Shown: positions 8,853 to 18,790, numbered from the stretch's first letter. The stretch: 64,000 nt of DNA from Saccharibacillus sp. CPCC 101409 (GCF_030518235.1 NZ_JAULSA010000005.1:124001-188000), one strand, 5' to 3'. The notes: generated by a model from the letters alone, not told the origin. A program made the numbers and translations.

Positions 8853-9530
8853 TTACCGCAGTTTCTCGTGCTGCTCTTTCATCTTGACGAGAAAACTATG
8901 CCGGTGCAGCGGACTGATGCCCAGCTCCAGAATACGGTCGCGGTGCACCGCCGTGCCGTAGCCTTTGTGTACGGCGATTCCGTAACCGGGATAATCCTGT
9001 TCCCATTCGCCCGCGCACAGCCGGTCCCGCGTGACTTTGGCGATAATCGACGCCGCTCCGATGCTCTGACTGAGCGAGTCGCCTTTGATTACGGCGCGCT
9101 GCGGCAGATCGACGTCGATCCGCTCCGCGTCCACCAGCAGTCCGTCCGGCTGCTCGCCCAGCGCTTCGACCGCCATTTTCATCGCCAGTCTCGACGCCTG
9201 CTTGATATTGATCCGGTCGATCGTCACGGGATCGACGCGGCCTACGCCGACCGCTACGGCTTCGCGCATAATCACGTCGAACAGCTCTTCGCGCTTTTTC
9301 TCGGACAGCTTTTTGGAGTCGTCCACGCCTTCGATCTTGAGTCCGGTCGGCAGGATGACCGCCGCCGCGACCACATCTCCGAACATGCAGCCCCGGCCGA
9401 CTTCGTCGACGCCCGCGATCCGGTCGAAGCCTTCCGCCCACCATTCTTTTTCCAGCGCCGTCCGGTCGATTTCGACTTTGATTTTTTTCGGCTTCGCTGC
9501 TTTTTCCTCGCCGCTTTTTTTAACCGCCAT
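8853..9530 (-). CDS. rnhB: Ribonuclease HII
   Basis: RNase HII cleaves the RNA strand of RNA-DNA hybrids and starts removal of single ribonucleotides from DNA. The catalytic motif is IAGVDEVGRG, with D42 and E43; the later acidic residue lies in LLVDAERIDV, and GDSLSQSIGAASIIAKVTRDRL is the family signature. The protein has 225 residues with a lysine-rich N-terminal extension of about 25. The ATG at 9530 follows AAAGGAG. The neighbours rbgA upstream and ylqG downstream match Bacillus. Confidence 0.95.
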   Translation of the reverse strand: MAVKKSGEEKAAKPKKIKVEIDRTALEKEWWAEGFDRIAGVDEVGRGCMFGDVVAAAVILPTGLKIEGVDDSKKLSEKKREELFDVIMREAVAVGVGRVDPVTIDRINIKQASRLAMKMAVEALGEQPDGLLVDAERIDVDLPQRAVIKGDSLSQSIGAASIIAKVTRDRLCAGEWEQDYPGYGIAVHKGYGTAVHRDRILELGISPLHRHSFLVKMKEQHEKLR

Positions 9531-9618
9531 ACGTTTACCCGCTCCTTTTTTCTTCCCATTTTAACCGATTCGGCTTCCCCGCACATCTTTCCTGCCGGAC
9601 GTTTTACGAATTTCCATC

Positions 9619-9647
9619 AAAAAAAGACCGCCGAAATCTCGGCGATC
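9619..9647 (-). terminator. Rho-independent terminator of rbgA
   Basis: On the minus strand GATCGCCG and CGGCGGTC form an 8-bp stem (one G-U pair) followed by seven T residues (9625-9619). It lies between the rbgA stop and the rnhB start. Confidence 0.8.
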
Positions 9648-9703
9648 TCCCGCCGCGCTGCCTGCGCGGTCTGCTTGCGTAACGTATTGCTGCGATCCTG
9701 TGC

Positions 9704-10567
9704 TCAGAACGGTTCTTCCAGCGAGAAGCGCCCCATCTTGCCGGCGCGCAGATCGCGCAGGAACAGAATCGACGCTTTCTCCAGATCGACGCGTCCGCCG
9801 CTCATCAGGCAGCCGCGTTTGCGTCCGATATTTTCCATGATGCGCACGATCTCGTCCGCGTCGTCGAACACTTCCGGACGCCCGCCCAGTTCGTAGCGCT
9901 CCGACAAACGGCCCCAGTAATGCTCCGCGAAGTATTTGATCGCAAAAAACGTCACTTCCTCCACGTTGAGCACATCTTCTTTGATCGCGCCGGTAACGGC
10001 CAGCTTCATGCCGACGTTCTGGTCCTCGAACTTCGGCCACAGGATACCCGGCGTATCGAGCAGTTCCATCTCTTTGCCGACTTTGATCCACTGCTGGCCT
10101 TTGGTAACGCCCGGACGGTCTCCCGTTTCGGCGATGCTTTTGCCGGCCAGACGGTTGATTAGCGTCGACTTGCCCACATTCGGGATGCCGACGATCAAAG
10201 CCCGGATCGCGCGCGGATTCATGCCTTTGGCAATCTGCCGGTCGATCTTTTCTTTAAGCAGCAGCTTCGCCTGAAGCGGAATTTCTTTCATACCCCGGCC
10301 GCCCGACGAATCGGTTTCGATCGCCGTATGGCCTTCTTCGCGAAAATATTCGATCCACTTCTTCGTAAGCTCGGGATCGGCCAGATCCGACTTGTTGAGC
10401 AGGACGAGCCGCGGCTTGTCCTTGAGGATATCGCCGATCATCGGGTTGCGGCTGGACAGCGGAAGCCGGGCGTCGAGCAGTTCGATCGCCAGATCGATCA
10501 GGCTCAGCTTGGCTTCGATCTGACGCCGCGCTCTGGTCATGTGACCGGGAAACCACTGAATTGTCAT
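9704..10567 (-). CDS. rbgA: Ribosome biogenesis GTPase RbgA (YlqF)
   Basis: RbgA is a circularly permuted GTPase needed for late maturation of the 50S subunit. The permuted order is visible: G4 (LLNKSDLAD) comes before G1 ([17 protein letters not shown]), then G3 ([11 protein letters not shown]). The C-terminal helical domain that contacts rRNA follows. The length of 287 residues is normal. It starts [18 protein letters not shown], typical of the family, at the ATG at 10567. It lies between lepB and rnhB as in Bacillus. Confidence 0.96.
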   Translation of the reverse strand: MTIQWFPGHMTRARRQIEAKLSLIDLAIELLDARLPLSSRNPMIGDILKDKPRLVLLNKSDLADPELTKKWIEYFREEGHTAIETDSSGGRGMKEIPLQAKLLLKEKIDRQIAKGMNPRAIRALIVGIPNVGKSTLINRLAGKSIAETGDRPGVTKGQQWIKVGKEMELLDTPGILWPKFEDQNVGMKLAVTGAIKEDVLNVEEVTFFAIKYFAEHYWGRLSERYELGGRPEVFDDADEIVRIMENIGRKRGCLMSGGRVDLEKASILFLRDLRAGKMGRFSLEEPF

Positions 10568-10631
10568 AACGGTGTTTCACCTCTCCTTGCGGCCGCCCGC
10601 CGCAGCTGCGCGGGCCGGCCGGTCATGCCTG

Positions 10632-11258
10632 TTAATGATTGACGATATGCAGATCGCTAAACGGCCAGAATACCAGGTCGGCGCGGCCGGTAATGTCTCC
10701 GTAAGGAACGTAGCCGATCATCCGGCTGTCTTTGCTGTTGGGGCGGTTGTCGCCCATCACGAACACGTGTCCCGCCGGAACGGTGCCGTCCGGGAATTCC
10801 GTATTCGGGAAATTGGTGTCGTTGTTGTACGTGTAACCGTTGGCATGAGCCTGGTCGAGCGCGCTCTGGATATACGGTTCGCTGATTTCTTTCCCGTTGA
10901 CCGTAACCACGTCGCCTTCCACGCTGACCGTATCGCCCGGCACCGCGATAACGCGCTTGATAAATTCTTTATTGTCCTCGGACGGAACTTTGAACACGAT
11001 AACCTCGTCCTTTTTCGGCGGACGAATATCGAACAAAATTTTGTTGACGATTACTCGCTCATGCGTATGGAAATTAGGCTCCATCGACTGTCCGTCCACC
11101 ATATAAGGCGCAAACAGCAGCCAGCGGATCACAAAGACCAGTACCAGGGCGATAGCGATGGCTTTGATCCACTCCAGCGTCTCGCTTTTCACTTTGTTTT
11201 TCGGGTTTTTGCGGTCGTTTTCAGGTTCCGCGGCGGGACGATTTACGTTTTCTTCCAT
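10632..11258 (-). CDS. lepB: Signal peptidase I
   Basis: Type I signal peptidase cleaves signal peptides from exported proteins at the outer face of the membrane. One membrane helix lies at about residues 31-50 (IKAIAIALVLVFVIRWLLF). The catalytic serine is S58 in VDGQSMEP and the lysine general base is K101 in FIKRVIAVPGD. The last conserved box is VFVMGDNRPNSKDSR. I chose the ATG at 11258 (208 residues) because AAGGAGAGAGG precedes it; an upstream in-frame codon at 11291 lacks a site. It lies between rplS and rbgA. Confidence 0.95.
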   Translation of the reverse strand: MEENVNRPAAEPENDRKNPKNKVKSETLEWIKAIAIALVLVFVIRWLLFAPYMVDGQSMEPNFHTHERVIVNKILFDIRPPKKDEVIVFKVPSEDNKEFIKRVIAVPGDTVSVEGDVVTVNGKEISEPYIQSALDQAHANGYTYNNDTNFPNTEFPDGTVPAGHVFVMGDNRPNSKDSRMIGYVPYGDITGRADLVFWPFSDLHIVNH

Positions 11259-11417
11259 AGCTTGCCCTCTCTCCTTACGCTTGTTGTCCAAACATCAGCA
11301 TTTTGCAAAACCATCCGTCCGCGGCTCGATCGCGCCTACTGCGCAATGACCGCATCCTGCGCCGTCCGGTTTTGAGAAATGCTCATATTGACCGCGAGGC
11401 ACCGCCTCCGGCTTGAG

Positions 11418-11460
11418 AATAAAACGAAAGGAGCTTGTTTCCAAGCTCCCCTTGTTTCGT
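11418..11460 (-). terminator. Terminator hairpin after rplS
   Basis: GGAGCTTG (11430-11437) pairs with CAAGCTCC (11442-11449), and the flanking bases (ACGAAA and TTTCGT) extend the stem. The minus strand continues TTTCGTTTTATT, a moderate T-tract. Confidence 0.65.
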
Positions 11461-11487
11461 CCGTTTGCGGCTTCCCCGAAAGGAAGA

Positions 11488-11832
11488 TTAACGGCGAATT
11501 TCTTTAATTCTGGCTGCTTTACCGCGCAGTTCGCGCAGGTAGTACAGTTTGGCGCGACGTACCTTACCGTGACGCACCACTTCGATTTTGTCGATTTTAG
11601 GCGAGTTGATCGGGAACGTTCTTTCCACGCCTACGCCGTAAGAAATCTTACGAACGGTAAAGGTTTCGGCGATGCCGCCGCCTTTGCGCTTGATCACGAC
11701 ACCCTCGAACAACTGGATACGCTCGCGAGTTCCCTCGATAACCTTAACGTGCACTTTCAAAGTGTCGCCGGGACGGAAGCTCGGGATATCTTTGCGCAGT
11801 TGTTCTTCTGTCAGAGCTTGAATCAGATTCAT
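11488..11832 (-). CDS. rplS: 50S ribosomal protein L19
   Basis: L19 sits at the 30S-50S interface. The 114-residue protein starts [19 protein letters not shown] and contains [17 protein letters not shown] and [13 protein letters not shown], typical of the family. The ATG at 11832 is preceded by GGAGG at ideal spacing; a start seven codons earlier would have no site. In Bacillus rplS follows trmD directly; here a large TPM-domain gene with its own start lies between. Confidence 0.97.
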   Translation of the reverse strand: MNLIQALTEEQLRKDIPSFRPGDTLKVHVKVIEGTRERIQLFEGVVIKRKGGGIAETFTVRKISYGVGVERTFPINSPKIDKIEVVRHGKVRRAKLYYLRELRGKAARIKEIRR

Positions 11833-11994
11833 GTTTGTTTCCTCCTTCCACACATGCGTTCATACGTCTTCTTCGGAAACTGTTTTCCGCCTCATCATCC
11901 GCAGAGGACCGCAAGATTACACAACGGATTGATTCTACCATGGAATATCATAAAAAGGCAAGCGGTTCGACGAATAAAATTCCGTTTGTTCTTT

Positions 11995-14448
11995 CTACCA
12001 TTTCGACGAACCGGACGATCGGCCTCCGCCGCTTTTGCCGCCTCCCCAGGAAGAGCCGCCGCTCGAACGGCCGCCTCCCCAGCTGGAACCGCCGGAAGAC
12101 CGGCCGCCTCCGGGACGCCCTCCCCCGAAACCGCCGCCAAACCCGCCTCCGAAGCCTCCGCCGGGTCCGCCGCCCGTGCGCCGGCTGTTGGCCCGCTGCA
12201 CGGCGCGCCGGTAATCGCGTTCCATCTCGTCCAGCACCTGGCGCCCGTAAGCCGCCTGGGCCAGCGCTTCTTCGAATCGGCCGATCGCGATCAGACGCCG
12301 CGCTTCCGCTTCGAATTCCCCGTAACGGTTCGCATAAGGACGCGTTTGCAGATATCCGCGGTAAGACTGCTCGCGGCCGACGAAGTCGCCGCTCAGCCCG
12401 CTGAGCTGGCTCAGCGCCTGGTCGCGCCGCTCCTGCAGCTCCCGGACATGCTGCGCGAAGTCCGCCGCGTTCCGCTCGTAAGCGGCCAGCAGCGGCTCCG
12501 CGCTCAACAGATCGGCCGGCTGGCGCCGAAGATCCGCCAGCACCGCCGCACCTTCGCCTTCGGCGTTGATCAGCGCCCGGTCGTATTCGGGCATCGTCAC
12601 GCCGAGCGCACGGTACGACGCGCCGGCCTGGCGGAACACGCTGCGCGCGCCTTCGTAGCGCTGCTCGGCCGCGCTGCGCTGCGCGTCCAGTTCACCCGCA
12701 TACGCGAGCGCTTCGCGCATATGCTCCCGGGCCGACGACGCCAGCTTGTCGGTGCGGTCGCTTTTCTCGCGCGCCGCTTTGTAATATTGAACCTGCGGAT
12801 TGAGCGCCGACCGGATCTCCGGCAGCAGCCGGTTTACTTCTTCGGCGGCTTTGCCGATCTCGGCATAGCGTTCGCGCTGCGCGGAGAGATGCGACTCCGC
12901 GTAGCGGCCGCGCAGTTCGCCGAGCTCCTGCTCGTAGCGCGGCTTGAATGCTTCGATCTCGCCCAGCAGCGTTTCGGCATCGCGCAGCGATTCGGCGGAC
13001 GTGCGCCGGCTGTCCAGGCGTCTGCGCACGATATCTTTCGCTTCCGCGATCCGGTCTTCGATTCCCTGCGCGCATTCTTGCGCCGCCGGCACGTCGCCGG
13101 CTTGAATCAGCCCGTTCAAACGCTGCGTCTCGGCGCCTGCGTCGCTGAGCACCCGGAACGGATCTTCTTCGGTCAGCAGCAGTCCTTCCCGTTCGACTAC
13201 CGGACGCAGCTCGCGCTCCGCGGCCACGATCCTGCCCGGCCAGTCGGCCGCATCGGCCGCGAGCCGCCGCAGCGCTTCGATATTCGCGGAGATCGTTTTC
13301 AACCGCTCCAGCGCCTGCTCGGCCGGCGCGGACGCCTGGATCACGTCGAACTCGTCCAGTCCGTCCGCCCGTTCGAACAAAGCCGCCGCGGCGTCGAACT
13401 CTTTTTGCAGCGAATCGAGCGGATATCCCGTTTCTTCGCGCAGCTTCCCGAGCGCCTGGCGCGTCTCCTCGGCCAGCGTCCGCGCTTCGCTTACGCGCCG
13501 GCGCACATCGGCAAAGCTGGCCGAAACCGACTCGTAGCGGCCGCTCAGCGCGTCTACGCGGCCTCCCCAGTCTTCCGTTTCTCTAGTCAGCGTATCAAGT
13601 TCTTTGCGCTTGGCGCCGGACGCGAACGCCCCGATCCGGAATCCATCGAGCCGCGCCGTCAGTTCGCCGCCCGATTGATGCAGCCCGACGGCTTCTTTGC
13701 TGATGCTTTCGGCTTCTTTCAGCGTTTCGCCCTGCACAAAGCCCATCTCCACCTCGCGGAACAGATCCGATACCATGATGCCGTCCACTTTGGCCGACCA
13801 GTCTTTTTGCCGGCTTTTCAGCTCCTGCGCCCGCTTCTTGACGCGCGAACCGGCTCTGAACGTGCTGACCAGCACATAAAGCGCGACGCCCAACACGGCC
13901 AGCCCCAGCAGCGCGTACAGCCAGCCGCCGCCAAACGATCCGCTTTGCGACCTGCCGTCCGACACCAGTCCGGATCCGGAAGACGAAGCAGCCCCGGCGG
14001 AGCCGCTGTTGACGTACTCGCCCACCGCCAGCGCTCCGGCCGCCGGACCTTCGCTCGACGCGGCCGGCACGAAGGCGCGGTCGAGAATATTCTGGGCGTC
14101 GCCGAGCGCCGCATTGTCCAACTCCAGATGCGCGGTGTTCGGATTCGTCACGATCAGCAGCAGCAGTTCGTTCCGGTCCAGGTTCCAGTTCTCGTAAGTC
14201 CGGGCGGAGAGCCGCGCGGCTTCGCTGTCGCTCATGCCGGTTTCCGTCAATACGTATACGGTATACGTTCCGCTTGAAAGCTCCCGCTCCAGCCGGTCGA
14301 TCTCGCTCCGGCTGAACAGTCCCGCTTCATCCGTTACGATCCCGCTGCGCTGCGGGCTGGACGCCGTCGCCGCAGGCACGGCCGCCGCAAACAGCAGCAG
14401 CACGGCAAACAGCAGCGGCATAATCGCTCTTATCTTCCTGCCTTTCAT
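11995..14448 (-). CDS. TPM-domain membrane protein with long coiled coil and Gly-rich tail
   Basis: The 817-residue protein has a signal peptide (about 1-29, PLLFAVLLLFAAAVPAATAS) and a TPM domain at about 35-150, the family of YgcG and photosystem II repair proteins. A transmembrane helix lies at about 175-196, then about 540 residues of mostly charged helix, probably coiled coil. The tail ends in repeats of GGGFGGGF and GGSSWGGG. I infer an outside TPM domain and a cytoplasmic coil, though topology is not shown. The ATG at 14448 is best spaced behind GGAGG. It stands between trmD and rplS, with a terminator on the trmD side. Function is unknown; a resemblance to EzrA-like coils is only general. 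Confidence 0.75.
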   Translation of the reverse strand: MKGRKIRAIMPLLFAVLLLFAAAVPAATASSPQRSGIVTDEAGLFSRSEIDRLERELSSGTYTVYVLTETGMSDSEAARLSARTYENWNLDRNELLLLIVTNPNTAHLELDNAALGDAQNILDRAFVPAASSEGPAAGALAVGEYVNSGSAGAASSSGSGLVSDGRSQSGSFGGGWLYALLGLAVLGVALYVLVSTFRAGSRVKKRAQELKSRQKDWSAKVDGIMVSDLFREVEMGFVQGETLKEAESISKEAVGLHQSGGELTARLDGFRIGAFASGAKRKELDTLTRETEDWGGRVDALSGRYESVSASFADVRRRVSEARTLAEETRQALGKLREETGYPLDSLQKEFDAAAALFERADGLDEFDVIQASAPAEQALERLKTISANIEALRRLAADAADWPGRIVAAERELRPVVEREGLLLTEEDPFRVLSDAGAETQRLNGLIQAGDVPAAQECAQGIEDRIAEAKDIVRRRLDSRRTSAESLRDAETLLGEIEAFKPRYEQELGELRGRYAESHLSAQRERYAEIGKAAEEVNRLLPEIRSALNPQVQYYKAAREKSDRTDKLASSAREHMREALAYAGELDAQRSAAEQRYEGARSVFRQAGASYRALGVTMPEYDRALINAEGEGAAVLADLRRQPADLLSAEPLLAAYERNAADFAQHVRELQERRDQALSQLSGLSGDFVGREQSYRGYLQTRPYANRYGEFEAEARRLIAIGRFEEALAQAAYGRQVLDEMERDYRRAVQRANSRRTGGGPGGGFGGGFGGGFGGGRPGGGRSSGGSSWGGGRSSGGSSWGGGKSGGGRSSGSSKW

Positions 14449-14664
14449 ATGCATCCTCCATTCTTCTTTCCGCTGCCGGCGGCTGCGCCGGCTTCCCTCT
14501 CTCACCTATGTAACCTTACCGTCTCCGGTTGTCCCTTCCAGTTTAGCATTTTCCGATAAAAAAGAATAAAAGCCGTTTACCGATCGACGGCGATTCGGTC
14601 GTCCGCGCGACTTCCGGCAGTATCGAGATCACCCGTTAACGCGCCGATCGTTTGCGTTCAAAGC

Positions 14665-14708
14665 AGAAAAACCCCGTGAATTCCGTTCAGGAAATTCACG
14701 GGGTTTCT
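14665..14708 (-). terminator. Terminator after trmD (possibly bidirectional)
   Basis: AACCCCGTGAATTCC (14670-14684) pairs with GGAAATTCACGGGGTTT (14690-14706) and continues as TTTTCTGC on the minus strand. It separates trmD from the TPM-domain gene. Confidence 0.85.
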
Positions 14709-14743
14709 TTTATATCACGAACGCTTATCTATTTGTTTGCGAT

Positions 14744-15547
14744 TTATTCGCTTTTCTCCCGTTCGCTCCGCTCCTCTTCTTCACGCTTCAATTCTTCCAG
14801 CCACTTCAGCTCCTGCTTGTTCAACTCCAGCTTTACAAGCAGATCCGGCCGGCGCTGGAGCGTCCGGCGCAGCGATTCGCGGCGGCGCCACGCTTCGATA
14901 TTCGCATGATGTCCGGACATTAGAATATCCGGTACTTTCATGCCGCGAAATTCGGTCGGACGCGTGTAGTGCGGATATTCCAGCAGCCCCGTGCTGAACG
15001 AATCGGTCACGGCGCTGCTTTCGTTGCCGAGCACGCCCGGCAGCAGCCGGACCGTGCTGTCGATCATGACCATCGCCGGCAGCTCGCCGCCGGTCAGCAC
15101 ATAGTCTCCGATCGAAATCTCGTCGGTGACGAGTCCGGTACGGATACGCTCGTCGTATCCTTCGTAATGCCCGCAGATAAAGATCAGATGATCTTCGCGC
15201 GAGAATTCTTCCGCTTTGCGCTGCGTAAACGTTTCGCCCTGCGGACACAGCAGCACGATGCGCGGCTTCGAAGACTCGCCGCTTCCGGGCGCCGCCTCTG
15301 CGCTTTCCGATTCCTTTTTGCGCAGCAGGTCTTCGACCGCCGCATAGATCGGCTCGGCTTTCAGCACCATGCCTCCGCCCCCGCCGTAAGGCGTATCGTC
15401 GACCTGTCCGTGCTTGTTGTTGGCGTAATCGCGAAAATTGACCGCCGACAGCGACACAATTCCGCGGTCACGCGCTTTGCCGAGGATGCTGGCGCCGAAT
15501 ACGCCTTCGAACATTTCCGGAAACAAAGTCAGCACGTCGATCCGCAT
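14744..15547 (-). CDS. trmD: tRNA (guanine37-N1)-methyltransferase
   Basis: TrmD methylates G37 of tRNAs using S-adenosylmethionine and prevents +1 frameshifting. The N-terminal SPOUT domain starts [17 protein letters not shown]. The cofactor-binding knot is visible in [13 protein letters not shown] and [21 protein letters not shown]. The protein has 267 residues, slightly long because of an acidic, Glu-rich C-terminus. The ATG at 15547 overlaps the rimM stop by one base (TGATG), indicating coupling. Longer upstream reading in this frame is antisense noise over rimM. Confidence 0.96.
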   Translation of the reverse strand: MRIDVLTLFPEMFEGVFGASILGKARDRGIVSLSAVNFRDYANNKHGQVDDTPYGGGGGMVLKAEPIYAAVEDLLRKKESESAEAAPGSGESSKPRIVLLCPQGETFTQRKAEEFSREDHLIFICGHYEGYDERIRTGLVTDEISIGDYVLTGGELPAMVMIDSTVRLLPGVLGNESSAVTDSFSTGLLEYPHYTRPTEFRGMKVPDILMSGHHANIEAWRRRESLRRTLQRRPDLLVKLELNKQELKWLEELKREEEERSEREKSE

Positions 15548-16080
15548 CAGTCGAGCAGTCCTTCCATCACTTCGATGCGAACGACTTTCTTCTGCACATC
15601 GACGTCTTTGACGATATCTTCGATAAACGGAATCAGCAGCTCTTTGCCACCTTTTCCTTTGACGACCCATACATCGTTGGCGCCCGGCGTCAGGATATCT
15701 TTGACGATGCCCAATTCTTGGCCGTGCTCGTCCAGAACGGCGCAGCCGATAATCTCGTGGAAATAATAAGCGTTCTCTTCGGCTTCGACCGCTTCTTTTT
15801 TCGGCACTTTGACGTCCCAGCCTTTATACTTCTCGACCTGGTTGATATTGTCGTAACCGTCCAGCTTGACGATATAGACGTTTTTCTGTTCGCGGGCGGC
15901 GATCACTTTCACCTTGAGCGGAGAGCCTCCCTCCGGCTCGATCAGCAGCAGTTCTTTGCCGGCGGCAAAGCGCATCTCGGGGAAATCGGTATACGGAAAA
16001 ATTTTCAATTCTCCCCGTATGCCGTGCGTATTCGCCACTTTGCCCACGCTCAAAAAGTTCGATTCGATCTTCGAATTCAT
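15547..16080 (-). CDS. rimM: Ribosome maturation factor RimM
   Basis: RimM binds S19 and helps assembly of the 30S head. The 177-residue protein has the N-terminal RimM domain ([27 protein letters not shown]) and the C-terminal PRC-barrel ([21 protein letters not shown]...[11 protein letters not shown]). It overlaps trmD. Bacillus ylqD, which lies between khpA and rimM there, is absent; a hairpin is in its place. Confidence 0.95.
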   Translation of the reverse strand: MNSKIESNFLSVGKVANTHGIRGELKIFPYTDFPEMRFAAGKELLLIEPEGGSPLKVKVIAAREQKNVYIVKLDGYDNINQVEKYKGWDVKVPKKEAVEAEENAYYFHEIIGCAVLDEHGQELGIVKDILTPGANDVWVVKGKGGKELLIPFIEDIVKDVDVQKKVVRIEVMEGLLD

Positions 16081-16152
16081 GATTGCGTTCCTACCTCTCT
16101 ATCTAAAATCGTTTTATCTTCAAATTCGTTTGAATCGCAGTCTTGACTACGT

Positions 16153-16194
16153 ACGAAAAGGGGCTAGGAAGACAATCTCCTAACCCCTTTTCGT
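16153..16194 (-). terminator. Hairpin between khpA and rimM
   Basis: ACGAAAAGGGGCTAGGA (16153-16169) pairs with TCCTAACCCCTTTTCGT (16178-16194) with one mismatch. On either strand the GGGG/CCCC stem is followed by TTTT, so it may terminate or attenuate transcription before rimM. Confidence 0.75.
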
Positions 16195-16273
16195 ATATCT
16201 TTAAGACCGGAAAGCGTCGATGCGCGAAACGTGCCAAACAAGTTCGACCCGCCGCGCACGAAGCCTTTCCCTT

Positions 16274-16504
16274 TTAAGACTGGATATCCACGGTAACCCG
16301 CTTGTCCAGTTTGACTGCTGCCGACGTCACGACCGTACGCAGCGCCTTGGCGATCCGTCCCTGCTTCCCGATGATCTTGCCTACGTCGTCGGGATGCACG
16401 GAGAGTTCGTATACGACCAGGGACTCTTTCTCTACGGTACGGACCGTGACGTCTTCCGGATGATCGACCAGAGCTTTTGCGATAACCGCTACTAACTGTT
16501 CCAC
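16274..16504 (-). CDS. khpA: KH-domain RNA-binding protein KhpA
   Basis: KhpA is a small RNA-binding protein that works with KhpB in Gram-positive bacteria and affects cell division. The protein is a single KH domain of 76 residues with the GKIIGKQGRIAKALR loop. The start is GTG at 16504 behind GGAGGGG. It lies 23 bases after rpsP, the standard arrangement. Confidence 0.94.
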   Translation of the reverse strand: MEQLVAVIAKALVDHPEDVTVRTVEKESLVVYELSVHPDDVGKIIGKQGRIAKALRTVVTSAAVKLDKRVTVDIQS

Positions 16505-16527
16505 GTCAACCCCTCCGAGTCACTGTC

Positions 16528-16800
16528 TTATTTTTGCAGTTTGGCTTCATGGAATTTCTTCATGATGCCGGCTTTGCTCAGCAGGTTGCGAACGGTATCG
16601 GACGCTTGCGCGCCGGTTTGCAGCCAAGCCAAAGCTTTTTCTTCGTTGATGTTTACTACTTGCGGTTCAGCGACCGGGTTGTAGTAACCAATCTCCTCGA
16701 TAAAGCGTCCATCACGCGGGGAACGGGAATCCGAAACCACGATACGATAGAAAGGCGCTTTATGCGCACCCATACGCTTCAGACGAATGCGAGTTGCCAC
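16528..16800 (-). CDS. rpsP: 30S ribosomal protein S16
   Basis: S16 is a primary-binding 30S assembly protein. The conserved sequence [22 protein letters not shown] begins at a GTG codon at 16800, preceded by the near-perfect site AAGGAGGTGA at 5 bases. This gives 90 residues and is clearly the start. The neighbours are ffh upstream and khpA downstream. Confidence 0.97.
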   Translation of the reverse strand: MATRIRLKRMGAHKAPFYRIVVSDSRSPRDGRFIEEIGYYNPVAEPQVVNINEEKALAWLQTGAQASDTVRNLLSKAGIMKKFHEAKLQK

Positions 16801-16880
16801 GAAAATCACCTCCTTCAAGAAATAAACGGCTTTAAATGCCGTGTCGGCTGTTAGCCTTTATGGAAATGTTCCTTCTCCGC

Positions 16881-18260
16881 TCAGCGGAACGGGAAACGCA
16901 TGCCCTTGCTCATTTTTTGCATCTGCTTCATCGCTTTGTTTTTGCCGCCGCCTTTGGGGTCCATCATGCCCGACAGCTGCTTCATCATTTTCTTCATCTC
17001 GTCGAACTGCTTGATAAGGCGGTTGACTTCCGAAAGCGACGTGCCGCTGCCTACCGCGATGCGCTTGCGCCGGCTATAGTTGATAATATCCGGCGTTTGC
17101 TTCTCGGCGCTGGTCATCGAATGCACGATCGCTTCGATCCGGCCGACCTGCTTGTCGTCGACTTTCAAATCGGTCTTCTGCTTCATCTTGTTCATGCCCG
17201 GGATCATATCCATGATCTGATCCAGCGGACCGAGCTGCTTGACCTGTTCCATCTGCTCCAGGAAATCGTCGAAAGTGAATTCGGCGTTGCGCATCTTGCG
17301 CTCCATTTCCTTCGCTTTGTTCTCGTCGATACCGGCCTGCGCTTTCTCGATCAGCGACAGCATGTCGCCCATGCCGAGAATACGCGACGCCATCCGTTCC
17401 GGGTGGAACGGCTCCAGCGCGTCCAGCTTCTCGCCGAGCGAGATAAACTTGATCGGACAGCCGGTTACGGCTTTGACCGACAGCGCCGCGCCGCCGCGGG
17501 TATCCCCGTCGAGCTTGGTCAGCACGACCCCGGTCAGCGACAGCTGCTCGTTGAAGCTCTGCGCGACATTGACCGCGTCCTGACCGGTCATGGCGTCCAC
17601 GACCAGCAGCACTTCGTCCGGTTTGGTTTCCGTATGGATCTGCTTGAGCTCGTCCATCAGCTGCTCGTCGATATGCAGGCGGCCCGCCGTATCGATAATC
17701 ACGTAGTCGTGGCCTTTGTCTTTCGCCATCTGCAGACCCTGACGGGCGATCTCGACCGGGCTGACCTGGTCGCCGAGCGAGAACACGGGAACATTGATCT
17801 GTTCGCCGAGCACCTGGAGCTGCTTGATCGCCGCCGGACGATAAATATCGCCCGCCAGCAGCAGCGGCCGGCTGCCCTGCTTCTGAAGCATCTTGGCAAG
17901 TTTGCCGGTCGTGGTCGTTTTGCCCGCGCCCTGCAGACCCGCCATCATGATGACGGTCGGCGGCCGATTGTTCTTGTTCAGCTTCGACTGCGTGCCGCCC
18001 ATCAGATCGGTCAATTCTTTGTTGACGATATCGATAATGACCATACCCGGCGTAAAGCTTTCGGAGACTTCTTTGCCAAGCGCTTTTTCTTTGACCTTGG
18101 CGACGAAGTCTTTCACGACTTTGAAGTTGACGTCGGCTTCCAGCAGCGCCAGGCGCACTTCGCGCATCGCGTCGTTCACGTCTTCTTCCGAGACTTTGCC
18201 TTTGCCCCGCAGCTTGCCGAACACGTTCTGCAGCCTGGTTGTCAATCCTTCGAATGCCAT
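16881..18260 (-). CDS. ffh: Signal recognition particle protein Ffh
   Basis: Ffh with its RNA binds signal sequences on nascent chains and docks to FtsY. Domains: N (1-90), G with Walker-type GLQGAGKTTTTGKLA, DTAGRLHID and TKLDGDTRGGAAL (90-295), then a Met-rich M domain ending KQMQKMSKGMRFPFR. The length is 459 residues. The ATG at 18260 follows GGGGGTGA. It is downstream of ylxM. Confidence 0.97.
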   Translation of the reverse strand: MAFEGLTTRLQNVFGKLRGKGKVSEEDVNDAMREVRLALLEADVNFKVVKDFVAKVKEKALGKEVSESFTPGMVIIDIVNKELTDLMGGTQSKLNKNNRPPTVIMMAGLQGAGKTTTTGKLAKMLQKQGSRPLLLAGDIYRPAAIKQLQVLGEQINVPVFSLGDQVSPVEIARQGLQMAKDKGHDYVIIDTAGRLHIDEQLMDELKQIHTETKPDEVLLVVDAMTGQDAVNVAQSFNEQLSLTGVVLTKLDGDTRGGAALSVKAVTGCPIKFISLGEKLDALEPFHPERMASRILGMGDMLSLIEKAQAGIDENKAKEMERKMRNAEFTFDDFLEQMEQVKQLGPLDQIMDMIPGMNKMKQKTDLKVDDKQVGRIEAIVHSMTSAEKQTPDIINYSRRKRIAVGSGTSLSEVNRLIKQFDEMKKMMKQLSGMMDPKGGGKNKAMKQMQKMSKGMRFPFR

Positions 18261-18307
18261 CGTTTCACCCCCGTCTCACCCTTGATCTGTATCGTTTCTC
18301 TTCTATT

Positions 18308-18343
18308 ATATATCGTCTATATATCGTCTTCCCTTATATATCG
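18308..18343. repeat. Short AT-rich tandem repeat between ylxM and ffh
   Basis: ATATATCGTCT occurs twice head to tail (18308-18318, 18319-18329), with a partial ATATATCG at about 18336-18343. It lies in the 118-base gap between ylxM and ffh. No function can be assigned. Confidence 0.6.
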
Positions 18344-18378
18344 AACTTACCGCTGCGACCTCCGCGCAATCCGCCCGC

Positions 18379-18735
18379 TTATTCCAGCGACTGCAGTTTG
18401 TCCGCGATCCGGCCGAGTTCCTGCCGCGTGTCTTCCGGCAGCGTCTCGCTCGACGCCATCGTTTCAAGCACGCGAATTTCCTGCATTCGGCTTTCGTGCC
18501 GCTGCAGCAGGGCCAGCTTGGCTTCGTAATTCTCCAATGTCTGCTCCGCCCGTTTGATATGTTCGTACACCGCCTGGCGGCTGATTTCGAATTCCGCCGC
18601 GATCTCGCCGAGCGAGAAATCGTCGTGGAAATAATACTTCAGAAATGTCTGCTGCTTCTCCGTCAGGAGCCGCTCGTAAAACGCGAACAGCAGGTTGATC
18701 CGGTTCGTCTTTTCCAGACGGCTTTCCTGAGTCAT
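18379..18735 (-). CDS. ylxM: YlxM/p13-like helix-turn-helix protein
   Basis: YlxM-family proteins are small helix-turn-helix proteins encoded next to ffh and associated with the SRP pathway. The sequence [28 protein letters not shown] is followed by the helix-turn-helix [24 protein letters not shown] chose the ATG at 18735 (118 residues) because AGAGGAG precedes it. A strong promoter lies directly upstream, making this the first gene of the ylxM-ffh-rpsP-khpA group. Confidence 0.93.
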   Translation of the reverse strand: MTQESRLEKTNRINLLFAFYERLLTEKQQTFLKYYFHDDFSLGEIAAEFEISRQAVYEHIKRAEQTLENYEAKLALLQRHESRMQEIRVLETMASSETLPEDTRQELGRIADKLQSLE

Positions 18736-18790
18736 CCGGAACGCTCCTCTCGTCAAGGGAAAACACTTTACACATCAATCAACGTTCCCT

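Noticed and set aside
11413-14277. 954-codon plus-strand open frame
   Set aside because: It lies antisense to rplS and the TPM-domain gene, both with clear domains and binding sites.
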